12,240 bases of DNA from JAGNZR01 sp051648485 (GCA_051648485.1 JBOFFH010000148.1:1-12240), one strand, 5' to 3'. Positions 1-6,576 are shown, counted from the first letter of the stretch. Notes: generated by a model from the letters alone, not told the origin. Program-made: numbers and translations.

Positions 1-28
1 AAAAGTCAAAAGTCAAAAGTCAAAAGTA
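1..28. repeat. 7-bp tandem repeat (AAAAGTC, four units)
   Basis: Four consecutive heptamers of AAAAGTC; the last ends in A instead of C. The array starts at the first base of the window, so it may continue to the left. It lies about 25 bp past the hslO stop. Read on the minus strand it gives a repeated TTTTGAC. No function can be assigned from sequence. Confidence 0.85.
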
Positions 29-52
29 AATTTCGAATTTTAAAAGTTATTT

Positions 53-967
53 TCAACTGTTGAAAGCCTCTTTTTTTTGAGTTTCATAAACCTCTTGAAA
101 ATCTTCGGTTTTAAAAGAGTAGTGCTTTCCACAGAAATGACACTCTACATTTAAAGCTCCCTCTTCTATTATTATCTCTTCTATCTCTTTTTGTCCTAAA
201 GTTACAACTTTATCTAAAAATTTATCTCTAGAGCAATTACAAACATATTTCACTTCTTTTTCTTCTAATATTGAATATTCTTCTATTAATTTTTCAGGAT
301 TTTCATCTTCCATATCATCATAGATAAGTTTTATTATACGCTCTAAATCCATCCCACCTTTTCTAAGTTCTGTGAAACTTCTCATAGCACTAACTTTAGC
401 CTCTAACTTGCTGATAAAGTTTTCTTCTGCAAAAGGAAGAAGTTGTATCATATACCCACCAGCATAATCGATATTTCCCTCTTTATCAAAACTTACCCCT
501 AAAGAAAGTACACTCAATACTTGCTCAGAAGTAAAGTAGTAATAAGTTATATCTTGAGCTATATCTCCATAGTTTATTTCAGAAATTCCTACATATGGTT
601 CTTTAAGTCCCATATCTTTTATTACATTTAAAGTTCCTTTTCCTACAAAATCTTGAACCTTGTATCCACCTTCATGATTTTCAGGTAAAGTTGCACCTGG
701 ATTTTGCATATAACATTTTACATGGCCTTTAGAATCTGTAGTTAAAAGCATCTTACCTACAGGTCCATCGGTATCTGTTCTTAATGTTAAAACATCTTCT
801 CCTTTTAAAGTAGAACCCATAATAACACCCGCTGTTATAAATCTTCCTAAGGCTGATATAGCTCCTGGAGTACACTTATGTATTTCATTTGCTTCTCTTA
901 CTGTTTCTGTTGTATCAGTCATAAAAAATCTTGCATTTTGGCTTATACCTCTTATTATTTTATCCAT
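53..967 (-). CDS. hslO: Hsp33 redox-regulated chaperone (HslO), 304 aa
   Basis: Cytosolic holdase chaperone of the Hsp33 family, which is activated by oxidative unfolding and protects proteins under oxidative and heat stress. The N-terminal part (about residues 1-225) matches the Hsp33 core in order and content, including GGYMIQLLP. The C-terminal redox switch has the zinc-binding pattern CxC...CxxC at C243, C245, C276 and C279, all intact. Length is normal for the family (about 290-300 aa). The ATG at 967 is preferred over the ATG at 982 because a GGAGGG ribosome-binding site sits 6 nt before it, whereas the upstream ATG would put that site inside the gene. Only one base separates it from the stop of the upstream hemZ/HhH gene, so it is probably co-transcribed and translationally coupled. 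No convincing terminator follows within the window. Confidence 0.95.
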   Translation of the reverse strand: MDKIIRGISQNARFFMTDTTETVREANEIHKCTPGAISALGRFITAGVIMGSTLKGEDVLTLRTDTDGPVGKMLLTTDSKGHVKCYMQNPGATLPENHEGGYKVQDFVGKGTLNVIKDMGLKEPYVGISEINYGDIAQDITYYYFTSEQVLSVLSLGVSFDKEGNIDYAGGYMIQLLPFAEENFISKLEAKVSAMRSFTELRKGGMDLERIIKLIYDDMEDENPEKLIEEYSILEEKEVKYVCNCSRDKFLDKVVTLGQKEIEEIIIEEGALNVECHFCGKHYSFKTEDFQEVYETQKKEAFNS

Positions 968-968
968 T

Positions 969-2858
969 TTATTCCCTCCCATAGTCTATTAGATCTCTAT
1001 ATTTTTCATATTTTTTTGGTGTCATTATTTCCATCAAAGAAATATTGTTCAATATGTCACCTTTTTTTTCTCTGTACTTTTTTATCTGTTTAATTTCATC
1101 TTTAGAAAATCCAAAATAACTGAGATTTTTTTCATCATTACTATTAATTTTTATTTTTTTTCCAATAAAATCTTTATTTACTTTTAATTTTTTAGACAAT
1201 CTTTCAGCTGTAGCTTCTCCTATTCCAGATATTCTAGAAAGCTCTTTTAGATCTTTAATTCCACCTGTAATCTCTTTGTATTCAGTTATTTTTTTAGCTT
1301 GATTTGTATTTATGCCATTTGCTAGCATCTCTTCATAGGTTGCCTTATTTATATCCAATCTCAAATCTTTTTCTACTAAAGTATTAGCTCCAAAGATGAA
1401 TTTTCCTTCTGAATAGCTTTTTAAATTAAATATAAAAAAAAATAAAATCAAAGGTAATATTTTTGAAAAGAGTTTCAGTTTTTCTCCAAATCTTTCTACC
1501 ATCTCAGATACATAAGTTGCCGGTTCTTTTGGATTCACTATTCTTTTTATAGAATCTTTAAACTCGTCTATCTCTGTTATTTTTTTAGTAATAGCTCCAC
1601 CACCAAGTCCTATTGTACTTTGATTTTCCTCTATCATCTCTATATTGAAAATAGACTCAAAACCTTCTTTAGAATAACCTATATTTTCTCCCCAGTGAGC
1701 ACTATTTTTTTGACGATACATATAGTAAGGTTCTAACTTTTTTTCTGCTATTAAGTTTTTAATTCCCAATTCTATATGCCCTCTTTCTAAATCTGTTATT
1801 TTTCCATCTTCATCTTTAAATAAAGTAGAAGCTTTTTTAAGAGCTAAGCTATGAATAGTTAAATTTTCCATATCATATTTTTTTACTTCTTGGAGTGTTT
1901 TTAAAATATCAGCTTCAGTTTCTCCAGGAAGGCCCAAAATTAGGTCCATATTCAGAATAAACCCTAACTCTTTTATTTTTTTATAGCATCTATCAAAATT
2001 TTCTCTATTGAATTTTCTATTGAGATTTTCTAAAGTTTCGAGCTTAAAAGTTTGAGGATTTAAACTCACTCTGTCCACTCCATATTTTTTTGCCAGCTCT
2101 AGTTTTTTTTCTGTTATACTATCTTCTCTTCCTGCTTCAAAAGTAAACTCTTTTAATCTACTTTTATCTATGTACAAATCTATTGCTTTTAAAACTCTTT
2201 CCAAATCTTTTTCTGTTAAAGTGCTAGGAGTTCCTCCACCTATATAGATAGATTCTATCTTATGACCATTCACTCTGATAAGTTCTCCTGTAAGCTTAAT
2301 CTCTTCTAGAAGAGTTTCTACAAAAGGTGCATAATATCTTTCTCCAACTGGACTACCTAGTTCAAAAGAAGCGAAAGAGCAATATCTACACTTACTAGGA
2401 CAAAAAGGTATGCCTATATAGATGTTATAAGCTTCTCTATTCATAAGTGTTTTTTCTTTTAAGAATATTTTTAACAGAAGTTCCGATTTTTCTTGGCTTA
2501 CTAAATAGATCTCTTTTAATATATGGATAACATTTTCTTCAGTATAACCTAAAAGTAACAATCTTTTCACAACTTTAGTAGGTCTTACTCCTATAAGTCC
2601 TCCCCAAGAATAGTTTTTAGCATATATTTTTAAAATAGATGTCTTAGCTAAAACTATTTTTTGATCCCCTATTTTATCTTCGTAGTTGGTATAAGTATAC
2701 TCTGCTATTTTACCATCTATCTCCAATTTTACAACTATTTTTTCTGCTGTCGTTTTATAATGTATCATTATATTTTTATCTACTGCTTCAGGAATAAGAA
2801 CTCTTACAAACTCCTTTACACTTCCTTCTGATATTTCAATATTAGATTTTATATACAA
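969..2858 (-). CDS. hemZ: HemZ-like radical SAM protein continuous with a ComEA-like helix-hairpin-helix domain, 629 aa
   Basis: Residues 1-145 resemble the N-terminal region of HemZ-type proteins (SWGGLIGVRPTK at about 84-95). Residues 146-450 form a radical SAM domain with the iron-sulfur motif CxxxCxxC at C153, C157 and C160, then IGGGTPS at about 206-212. HemZ relatives are annotated as oxygen-independent coproporphyrinogen dehydrogenases, but activity is poorly proven and a HemW-like heme-handling role is possible. HemZ similarity should end near residue 465. The frame then continues without a stop into a hydrophobic stretch (about 467-479) and a ComEA-like DNA-binding helix-hairpin-helix region (about 500-560), followed by a second HhH-like segment (574-626). 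The start is TTG at 2858, supported by AGGAG 7 nt upstream; the next in-frame Met is residue 31. A terminator precedes it and hslO follows by 1 bp. Whether this is one polypeptide or two is uncertain. Confidence 0.8.
   Translation of the reverse strand: MYIKSNIEISEGSVKEFVRVLIPEAVDKNIMIHYKTTAEKIVVKLEIDGKIAEYTYTNYEDKIGDQKIVLAKTSILKIYAKNYSWGGLIGVRPTKVVKRLLLLGYTEENVIHILKEIYLVSQEKSELLLKIFLKEKTLMNREAYNIYIGIPFCPSKCRYCSFASFELGSPVGERYYAPFVETLLEEIKLTGELIRVNGHKIESIYIGGGTPSTLTEKDLERVLKAIDLYIDKSRLKEFTFEAGREDSITEKKLELAKKYGVDRVSLNPQTFKLETLENLNRKFNRENFDRCYKKIKELGFILNMDLILGLPGETEADILKTLQEVKKYDMENLTIHSLALKKASTLFKDEDGKITDLERGHIELGIKNLIAEKKLEPYYMYRQKNSAHWGENIGYSKEGFESIFNIEMIEENQSTIGLGGGAITKKITEIDEFKDSIKRIVNPKEPATYVSEMVERFGEKLKLFSKILPLILFFFIFNLKSYSEGKFIFGANTLVEKDLRLDINKATYEEMLANGINTNQAKKITEYKEITGGIKDLKELSRISGIGEATAERLSKKLKVNKDFIGKKIKINSNDEKNLSYFGFSKDEIKQIKKYREKKGDILNNISLMEIMTPKKYEKYRDLIDYGRE
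974..979 (-). promoter_or_regulatory. Ribosome-binding site of hslO, embedded in the upstream gene
   Basis: GGAGGG lies 6 nt before the ATG at 967 and is itself part of the last codons (Gly-Arg-Glu) of the preceding ORF. It decides the hslO start and suggests coupled translation. Confidence 0.8.
1434..1442 (-). repeat. T9 homopolymer in coding strand at the HemZ-HhH junction
   Basis: Nine consecutive T in the coding strand encode Phe473-Phe475 in the hydrophobic segment. Loss of one T leads to TAA after six further codons (about 478 aa in total), and gain of one T leads to TAA after five (about 477 aa). The run is thus a possible slippage site or a spot where a sequencing indel would matter. 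Confidence 0.85.
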
Positions 2859-2865
2859 ATTTTTT

Positions 2866-2870
2866 CTCCT
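2866..2870 (-). promoter_or_regulatory. Ribosome-binding site supporting a TTG start (hemZ)
   Basis: AGGAG lies 7 nt upstream of TTG at 2858. No ATG is near in this frame, so the site decides the start. No clear promoter is visible between the terminator upstream and this site; the AT-rich leader contains TATAAA, which could serve as a weak -10. Confidence 0.75.
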
Positions 2871-2879
2871 TTTTATATT

Positions 2880-2901
2880 AAAAAAAAGCCCTAAGGCTTT
2901 T
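2880..2901 (-). terminator. Intrinsic terminator after uppP
   Basis: On the minus strand AAAAGCC, loop TTAG, GGCTTTT forms a 7-bp stem whose distal arm runs into an eight-T tract. The hairpin starts inside the uppP stop codon. It separates uppP from hemZ; some read-through may supply hemZ, since no strong promoter is seen after it. Confidence 0.8.
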
Positions 2902-3718
2902 ATCTTAAGAACAGTAACACTAAAATTCCTAGTGCTATTCTATAATATCCAAATCCTACAAAGTTCTTCTTTCTTAAATAATCCATAAACCATTTTATTA
3001 CTACATAGGCCACTAAAAAAGCTATAACTGTTCCAACTGTAATTAACATCCACTGCTCACCTGTAAAGTTAAAACCATTCTTCATTATTTTTAAAAGTGT
3101 AGCCCCTGCCATTACTGGAATTGCTAGAAAAAATGAAAATTCAGCTGCTACGGGACGAGATAGTCCTAAAAGTAATCCACCTATTATTGTAGCTCCTGAT
3201 CTTGAAGTTCCTGGAACCATAGCTAAACATTGGAAAAAACCTACTAAAATAGCAGTTTTGTAAGTTAAAGATCCAATTTTCTGTACTCTAGGAACTATTT
3301 TAAGTTTCTTTTCTACGATTATAAAAATAATTCCATAAAATATTAAAGCTGCAGCTACAATTACTACATTATCCATAAAATATTCTGAAATCTTTTTATC
3401 AAAGATAATTCCTATTACTCCTGCTGGAATAACTCCTACTATAACTTTACTCCAAAGACTGAATCTCTCTTTAAGTATTTCTTTATTTTTTGTAAATGGG
3501 TGTATGTCTTTCCAAAAACATATCACTACTGCTATTATTGCTCCAAACTGAACTACTATTAAAAATGTATCCATAAAATCCCTAGTTAAAGCTTCACCTG
3601 TTATGAATCTACTTAAAAGCTTTTCCATAAGAATCATGTGTCCTGTGCTACTTACAGGGACAAACTCTGTCATTCCTTCCACTACCGATAAAATTATTAC
3701 TATTATTAATGCTGTCAT
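2900..3718 (-). CDS. uppP: Undecaprenyl-diphosphate phosphatase (UppP/BacA), 272 aa
   Basis: Polytopic inner-membrane enzyme that dephosphorylates undecaprenyl pyrophosphate to recycle the lipid carrier for peptidoglycan and O-antigen-type polymers; overexpression is known to give bacitracin resistance. Both family signatures are present: the N-terminal ExxxE motif (E14, E18) followed by PVSSTGH ending at H27, and the PGTSRSG motif at about 169-175 with R173. Several hydrophobic spans fit the known multi-pass fold, and length matches the family (about 270 aa). The ATG at 3718 is chosen over the TTG at 3733 because GGGGAG sits 7 nt before it and the residues encoded upstream are not family-like. 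It follows hldD by 22 bp and is closed by a terminator that overlaps its stop codon. Confidence 0.96.
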   Translation of the reverse strand: MTALIIVIILSVVEGMTEFVPVSSTGHMILMEKLLSRFITGEALTRDFMDTFLIVVQFGAIIAVVICFWKDIHPFTKNKEILKERFSLWSKVIVGVIPAGVIGIIFDKKISEYFMDNVVIVAAALIFYGIIFIIVEKKLKIVPRVQKIGSLTYKTAILVGFFQCLAMVPGTSRSGATIIGGLLLGLSRPVAAEFSFFLAIPVMAGATLLKIMKNGFNFTGEQWMLITVGTVIAFLVAYVVIKWFMDYLRKKNFVGFGYYRIALGILVLLFLR

Positions 3719-3725
3719 TACATGT

Positions 3726-3731
3726 CTCCCC
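3726..3731 (-). promoter_or_regulatory. Ribosome-binding site of uppP
   Basis: GGGGAG lies 7 nt upstream of the ATG at 3718, inside the short hldD-uppP gap. It excludes the TTG at 3733 as the start. Confidence 0.75.
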
Positions 3732-3740
3732 AACTTCTTT

Positions 3741-4736
3741 TTATAAGTACATATCTTCTTTTTCTAGATAGCATACATAATCTTTTATTCCCTCTTCCAA
3801 CGAGTAAAATTCTTTTGTATATCCAGCTTTTTTTAGTTTATTCATTGAAGCTTCTGTAAAATACTGGTATCTTCCTCTTAAATCTTCTGGCATAGGAACA
3901 AACTGAATAACTTCTTCCCCTTTTATTGTTGTATCAGATTTTGCTTCTCTGATTGTATTCAGTGATAAGTCATAAAAACTTCTAGCTTTTCCTGTTCCCA
4001 GATTATATACCCCTGAGTCTATTTTAGCTGTCAAATAGAAATAAAGTACATTCACGACATCTTTTATATAAACAAAGTCACGAAGCTGCTCACCATCTTT
4101 GTAGCCTTCTTTATGAGATTTAAAAAGTTTTACATGATTTTGTTCTTGAATTTGGTTGAAAGTATGAAAAACCATAGAAGCCATACGTCCTTTATGATAT
4201 TCTTGAGGTCCATAGACATTGAAAAACTTTACTCCTATCCACTGATTTGGAGTATTTTCTTGTTTAAACGCCCAATCATCAAAGAATTTTTTTGAATATC
4301 CATACTTATTAAGAGGTTGAAGTTTTTGAAATTCACCCACACTTATTTCATCGTTATATCCTTGCTCTCCTGCTCCATAAGTTGCTGCTGAAGAAGCATA
4401 TACATAGTTGATTTTTCTTTCAGCACAAAACTTCCAAAGTTTTTTGCTATACTCATAGTTGTTGCTCATCAAAAAATCTCCATCTGTTTCAGTTGTAGCA
4501 GAGCAAGCTCCCATATGAACTACCCCTGTTATTTTTTTTGCATTCTCTTCTATTTCTAACCATGCAAAAAGATTGTCTCTATCTACCCAATCAGCATAAT
4601 CTCTTTTTCTTAAGTTTAACCATTTCTCTTCATGACGAAGTTTGTCTACAGCAATTATATCTGTAATTCCCTCTTCATTCAATTTCCATATAAAAGCGCT
4701 CGCTATAAATCCTGCAGCTCCTGTTACTATTATCAT
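3741..4736 (-). CDS. hldD: ADP-L-glycero-D-manno-heptose 6-epimerase (HldD/RfaD), 331 aa
   Basis: Cytosolic NAD(P)-dependent epimerase of the extended short-chain dehydrogenase family that makes the ADP-heptose used in the LPS inner core. An N-terminal Rossmann motif TGAAGFIAS (residues 5-13) is present; the usual third glycine of GxxGxxG is alanine at position 12. Catalytic-type residues are visible: YASSAATYG around S115-S116 and YxxxK at Y145-K149. Downstream FNVYGPQEYHKGRMAS and RDFVYIKDV agree with HldD rather than with generic UDP-sugar epimerases. Length is slightly above the 310 aa of E. coli HldD. The ATG at 4736 has GGAGGT 7 nt upstream; one base separates it from the PHP gene stop, implying coupling. 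Its presence argues for a heptose-containing LPS, that is, a diderm envelope. Confidence 0.92.
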   Translation of the reverse strand: MIIVTGAAGFIASAFIWKLNEEGITDIIAVDKLRHEEKWLNLRKRDYADWVDRDNLFAWLEIEENAKKITGVVHMGACSATTETDGDFLMSNNYEYSKKLWKFCAERKINYVYASSAATYGAGEQGYNDEISVGEFQKLQPLNKYGYSKKFFDDWAFKQENTPNQWIGVKFFNVYGPQEYHKGRMASMVFHTFNQIQEQNHVKLFKSHKEGYKDGEQLRDFVYIKDVVNVLYFYLTAKIDSGVYNLGTGKARSFYDLSLNTIREAKSDTTIKGEEVIQFVPMPEDLRGRYQYFTEASMNKLKKAGYTKEFYSLEEGIKDYVCYLEKEDMYL

Positions 4737-4737
4737 A

Positions 4738-5763
4738 TTATTTACCTCCATTTTTTATAAAATCAAACTGTGAATAAGTTAATCCATCAAATCCTATATC
4801 TATTCCTTCTCTATTTTTTCCATGAAAATCTGAGCCTCCACTAGAAAAAAGATCGTGTTTTTTAGCCAAATTCCTCAATTGGTTTTTTTCATCGTTTGTG
4901 AAAGTTGGATACTCAGTTTCGAGTCCACCCAGTCCTAGCTCTTTTAATTCTAAAACTAGCTTTTCCAATTCTTTTATACTTTTAGTTATAATTAGTGGAT
5001 GAGCTAAAGATATTTTAGCTCCATTAGCTTTTAGTATTTTAACTGCCATTTGAGGAGTAAAATTTTCTTTGGGTACATAAGCCACCCCATGTTCTCCTAG
5101 ATAATTTCTAAAAGCCTCTGCTTTTGAATAAGCGTGACCTTTATTTATCAAAGCATTAGCTATATGAAGCTTACTTACTATATTTCCTAATGCTTCTTTT
5201 TTTATATCTGCTTCACTCAATATTATTCTTCTACTTTTTAATTTTTCTAAAATTTTAAGATTTCTTTCTTCACGAATTTTTTTTAAACCCTCTATTTCAG
5301 AGATGAATTTTTCATCTTCTAAATCGAGAAAATACCCCAATATGTGAACGTCTTTTCCATATAAATTAGTTGAAAGTTCTATCCCTGGAATCACTTCTAT
5401 TCCCATTTCTTTTCCTTTGTCCATCGCTTCTTTTAATCCATCGACAGTATCATGATCGGTTATTGCCAGTCCCAACAAATTTTTCATTTTTGCGTTTTCA
5501 ACTATTTCTGAAGGAGTCAATGTTCCATCTGAAGCTATTGTATGAATATGTAAATCATAAGGTTTTATTATCTTTTTCTCATTTTTATATTTATGGTTAC
5601 AACTGGGACACACGCAAGAGATACCTCTTAACTTTTCTGGAATATATTCCAAAACTTCTTTTTGAAACTTCACATCATTGCACCAGCAAGTTGAATGATC
5701 TAAATTTTTAATTGAGGCACAATTATTATCTCCACCACAAATTGGGCAAACACCTTTTTTCAT
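4738..5763 (-). CDS. PHP-domain phosphoesterase with N-terminal cysteine-rich CWC-like domain, 341 aa
   Basis: The main domain (about 68-340) is a PHP metal-dependent phosphoesterase of the YciV/TrpH type; characterised relatives (Rnm/RNase AM) act on 3',5'-nucleoside bisphosphates or trim RNA 5' ends. Metal-site motifs are complete: DLHIHTIASDGT (H72, H74, D79), ITDHDT (D103, H104), GIEL (E129), H200, SLAHP (H255) and GGSDFHG (D312, H314). Residues 1-58 carry eight cysteines (C6, C9, C15, C26, C28, C50, C52, C55) in the order CPxCGxxNxC...CWC...CVCxxC, resembling the small stand-alone Cys_rich_CWC domain, probably a metal-binding module. The ATG at 5763 is preferred because AAAGGAGT lies 7 nt upstream; an upstream ATG at 5817 would translate through a hairpin. 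Substrate and the role of the Cys domain are not known from sequence. Confidence 0.87.
   Translation of the reverse strand: MKKGVCPICGGDNNCASIKNLDHSTCWCNDVKFQKEVLEYIPEKLRGISCVCPSCNHKYKNEKKIIKPYDLHIHTIASDGTLTPSEIVENAKMKNLLGLAITDHDTVDGLKEAMDKGKEMGIEVIPGIELSTNLYGKDVHILGYFLDLEDEKFISEIEGLKKIREERNLKILEKLKSRRIILSEADIKKEALGNIVSKLHIANALINKGHAYSKAEAFRNYLGEHGVAYVPKENFTPQMAVKILKANGAKISLAHPLIITKSIKELEKLVLELKELGLGGLETEYPTFTNDEKNQLRNLAKKHDLFSSGGSDFHGKNREGIDIGFDGLTYSQFDFIKNGGK
4744..4749 (-). promoter_or_regulatory. Ribosome-binding site of hldD, embedded in the PHP gene
   Basis: GGAGGT, within the last codons of the PHP gene (Gly-Gly-Lys), lies 7 nt before the hldD ATG at 4736. It rules out the in-frame ATG at 4751 as the start. 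Confidence 0.8.
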
Positions 5764-5770
5764 ATTCGTA

Positions 5771-5778
5771 ACTCCTTT
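5771..5778 (-). promoter_or_regulatory. Ribosome-binding site of the PHP gene
   Basis: AAAGGAGT lies 7 nt upstream of the ATG at 5763. It defines the start and removes 18 unlikely residues from the longest open frame. Confidence 0.75.
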
Positions 5779-5790
5779 ATTAAAAATACA

Positions 5791-5819
5791 GAATAGGGGA
5801 AGAGTTATCTTCCCCATTC
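5791..5819 (-). terminator. Strong hairpin between lipoprotein gene and PHP gene; possible terminator or processing hairpin
   Basis: GGGGAAGA (5796-5803) and TCTTCCCC (5808-5815) form a perfect 8-bp stem with a four-base GTTA loop. It is extended by GAAT/ATTC (5791-5794, 5816-5819) across one bulged A. On the transcribed strand a U-rich stretch (UGUAUUUUUAAU) follows, but not directly, so termination may be partial. It lies 18 bp downstream of the lipoprotein stop and could set PHP-hldD-uppP expression below that of secA. Confidence 0.6.
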
Positions 5820-5836
5820 TCAGTTGCTCTATTTTT

Positions 5837-6565
5837 TTAGTCGTTCCATTTATCCATCTGTGAGAAAAACTCTGGATATGCTAAATAAAGTGCTTTTGCA
5901 TTTACATTGTTTTTTTCTACAGATGTTTTCTTTTCTTTGTTATGAATTTTTACAATTACATTCATTCTGTTAGAAACTTCTCTATTGTACCAACTTTTAG
6001 GTTCAAAAAATTCATTTCTTTTGATAAATTTGTTCAGTATTTTTCTAAGTTCAGTTGTTTCTTTAGAGTTTAAATCTGTTTTTTTAGAAAAACCGCTTAT
6101 TGTTTCCCACTCTTTTGGTGTTGCAACCTCTTTAGCTATATAACTAGAAGGAGTAGTCATTCTCAGGTATGATTCACTTACCATTCTATCCACTAAACCT
6201 TTTGGATTTTTTATATTTTCATCATTAAGTGAGAATTTTCTCTCTATTTTTGAATTATATTTTTTTACAATAGATGTAAACTCTTCTATGTCTTCATCTG
6301 TAACTTCTTTTTTATCTAGCTGAGTTAAAAACATAAACTCTTTTTCTGTCATTTTCCCAGTTTTTCTAAGATAAAAAACAGGATTTTCCTCTCCATACCA
6401 CTCAGGTATCAAAGCATTTTTCTTCAAAGATTCTGCTATTGTGGGCTCCCAGTTTTTTACTTCTTCTTTTGTATATGCTTTTTGGTCATCTTTTTTAGTT
6501 AGAGATGAACAAGCTGTAACAACTAATAATAGCGTTATTAAAACTAAATTCGATATTTTTTTCAT
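5837..6565 (-). CDS. Lipoprotein of unknown function, 242 aa
   Basis: I do not recognise the family. The N-terminus is a clear type II signal peptide: basic MKK, hydrophobic NLVLITLLLVV, then lipobox VTAC with the lipid-modified Cys at residue 19, followed by SSLTKKDDQ. The mature part is charged, rich in Lys and Glu, mostly helical in appearance, with no further cysteines and no recognisable catalytic motif. Aromatic patches such as IPEWYGEENPVFYLR and the C-terminal YPEFFSQMDKW stand out. The residue after the Cys is Ser, not Asp, which by the proteobacterial Lol rule would favour the outer membrane; whether that rule holds here is unknown. It starts 9 bp after the secA stop, with GGGGG as ribosome-binding site overlapping that stop, so it is very likely co-transcribed and coupled with secA. 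A hairpin follows. Confidence 0.85.
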   Translation of the reverse strand: MKKISNLVLITLLLVVTACSSLTKKDDQKAYTKEEVKNWEPTIAESLKKNALIPEWYGEENPVFYLRKTGKMTEKEFMFLTQLDKKEVTDEDIEEFTSIVKKYNSKIERKFSLNDENIKNPKGLVDRMVSESYLRMTTPSSYIAKEVATPKEWETISGFSKKTDLNSKETTELRKILNKFIKRNEFFEPKSWYNREVSNRMNVIVKIHNKEKKTSVEKNNVNAKALYLAYPEFFSQMDKWND

Positions 6566-6570
6566 TTTTT

Positions 6571-6576
6571 CCCCCT
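6571..6576 (-). promoter_or_regulatory. Ribosome-binding site of the lipoprotein gene, overlapping the secA stop
   Basis: AGGGGG shares bases with the secA TAG stop (6575-6577) and lies 5 nt before the ATG at 6565. This arrangement suggests that ribosomes ending secA feed the lipoprotein gene. Confidence 0.7.

Larger units (their letters stand above)
969..1502 (-). other. Embedded ComEA-like secreted HhH protein region (possible separate product)
   Basis: This is the 3' part of the 629-codon ORF. Taken alone from the in-frame ATG at 1502 it would give 177 aa. From a CTG at 1478, which has GGAG five nt upstream (1484-1487), it would give 169 aa beginning KLFSKILPLILFF. Either form looks like a small exported protein: basic start, hydrophobic core ILPLILFFFIFNL, polar c-region KSYSEG. 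The mature part contains LDINKATYEEML, then a hairpin motif SRISGIGEATAERL typical of ComEA-type DNA-binding or competence proteins. A topology with the radical SAM domain inside and HhH outside would be odd, so independent translation is plausible. This is inference; no expression evidence can be drawn from sequence. Confidence 0.5.

Noticed and set aside
51..65. Small palindrome TTTCAACTGTTGAAA at the hslO stop as a terminator
   Set aside because: The arms are 7 bp but the centre is a single base, the pairs are AT-rich and no T-run follows directly, so it is unlikely to end transcription.
878..1093. Plus-strand open frame of 71 codons
   Set aside because: It lies antisense to hslO and hemZ, with low-complexity Phe/Ser/Leu/Ile content typical of the reverse of AT-rich genes, and has no family similarity.
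2872..2877. TATAAA before hemZ as a promoter -10
   Set aside because: It has no matching -35, sits directly next to the ribosome-binding site and would leave almost no leader; in such AT-rich DNA it is expected by chance.
4113..4295. Plus-strand open frame of 60 codons
   Set aside because: It is antisense to the conserved hldD core and has no recognisable features.
5370..5711. Plus-strand open frame of 113 codons
   Set aside because: It is fully antisense to the PHP gene, whose metal-binding motifs are intact; its composition is that of a shadow frame and nothing in it is recognisable.
5764..5817. N-terminal extension of the PHP protein by 18 residues
   Set aside because: It would cross the intergenic hairpin and the ribosome-binding site of the ATG at 5763.
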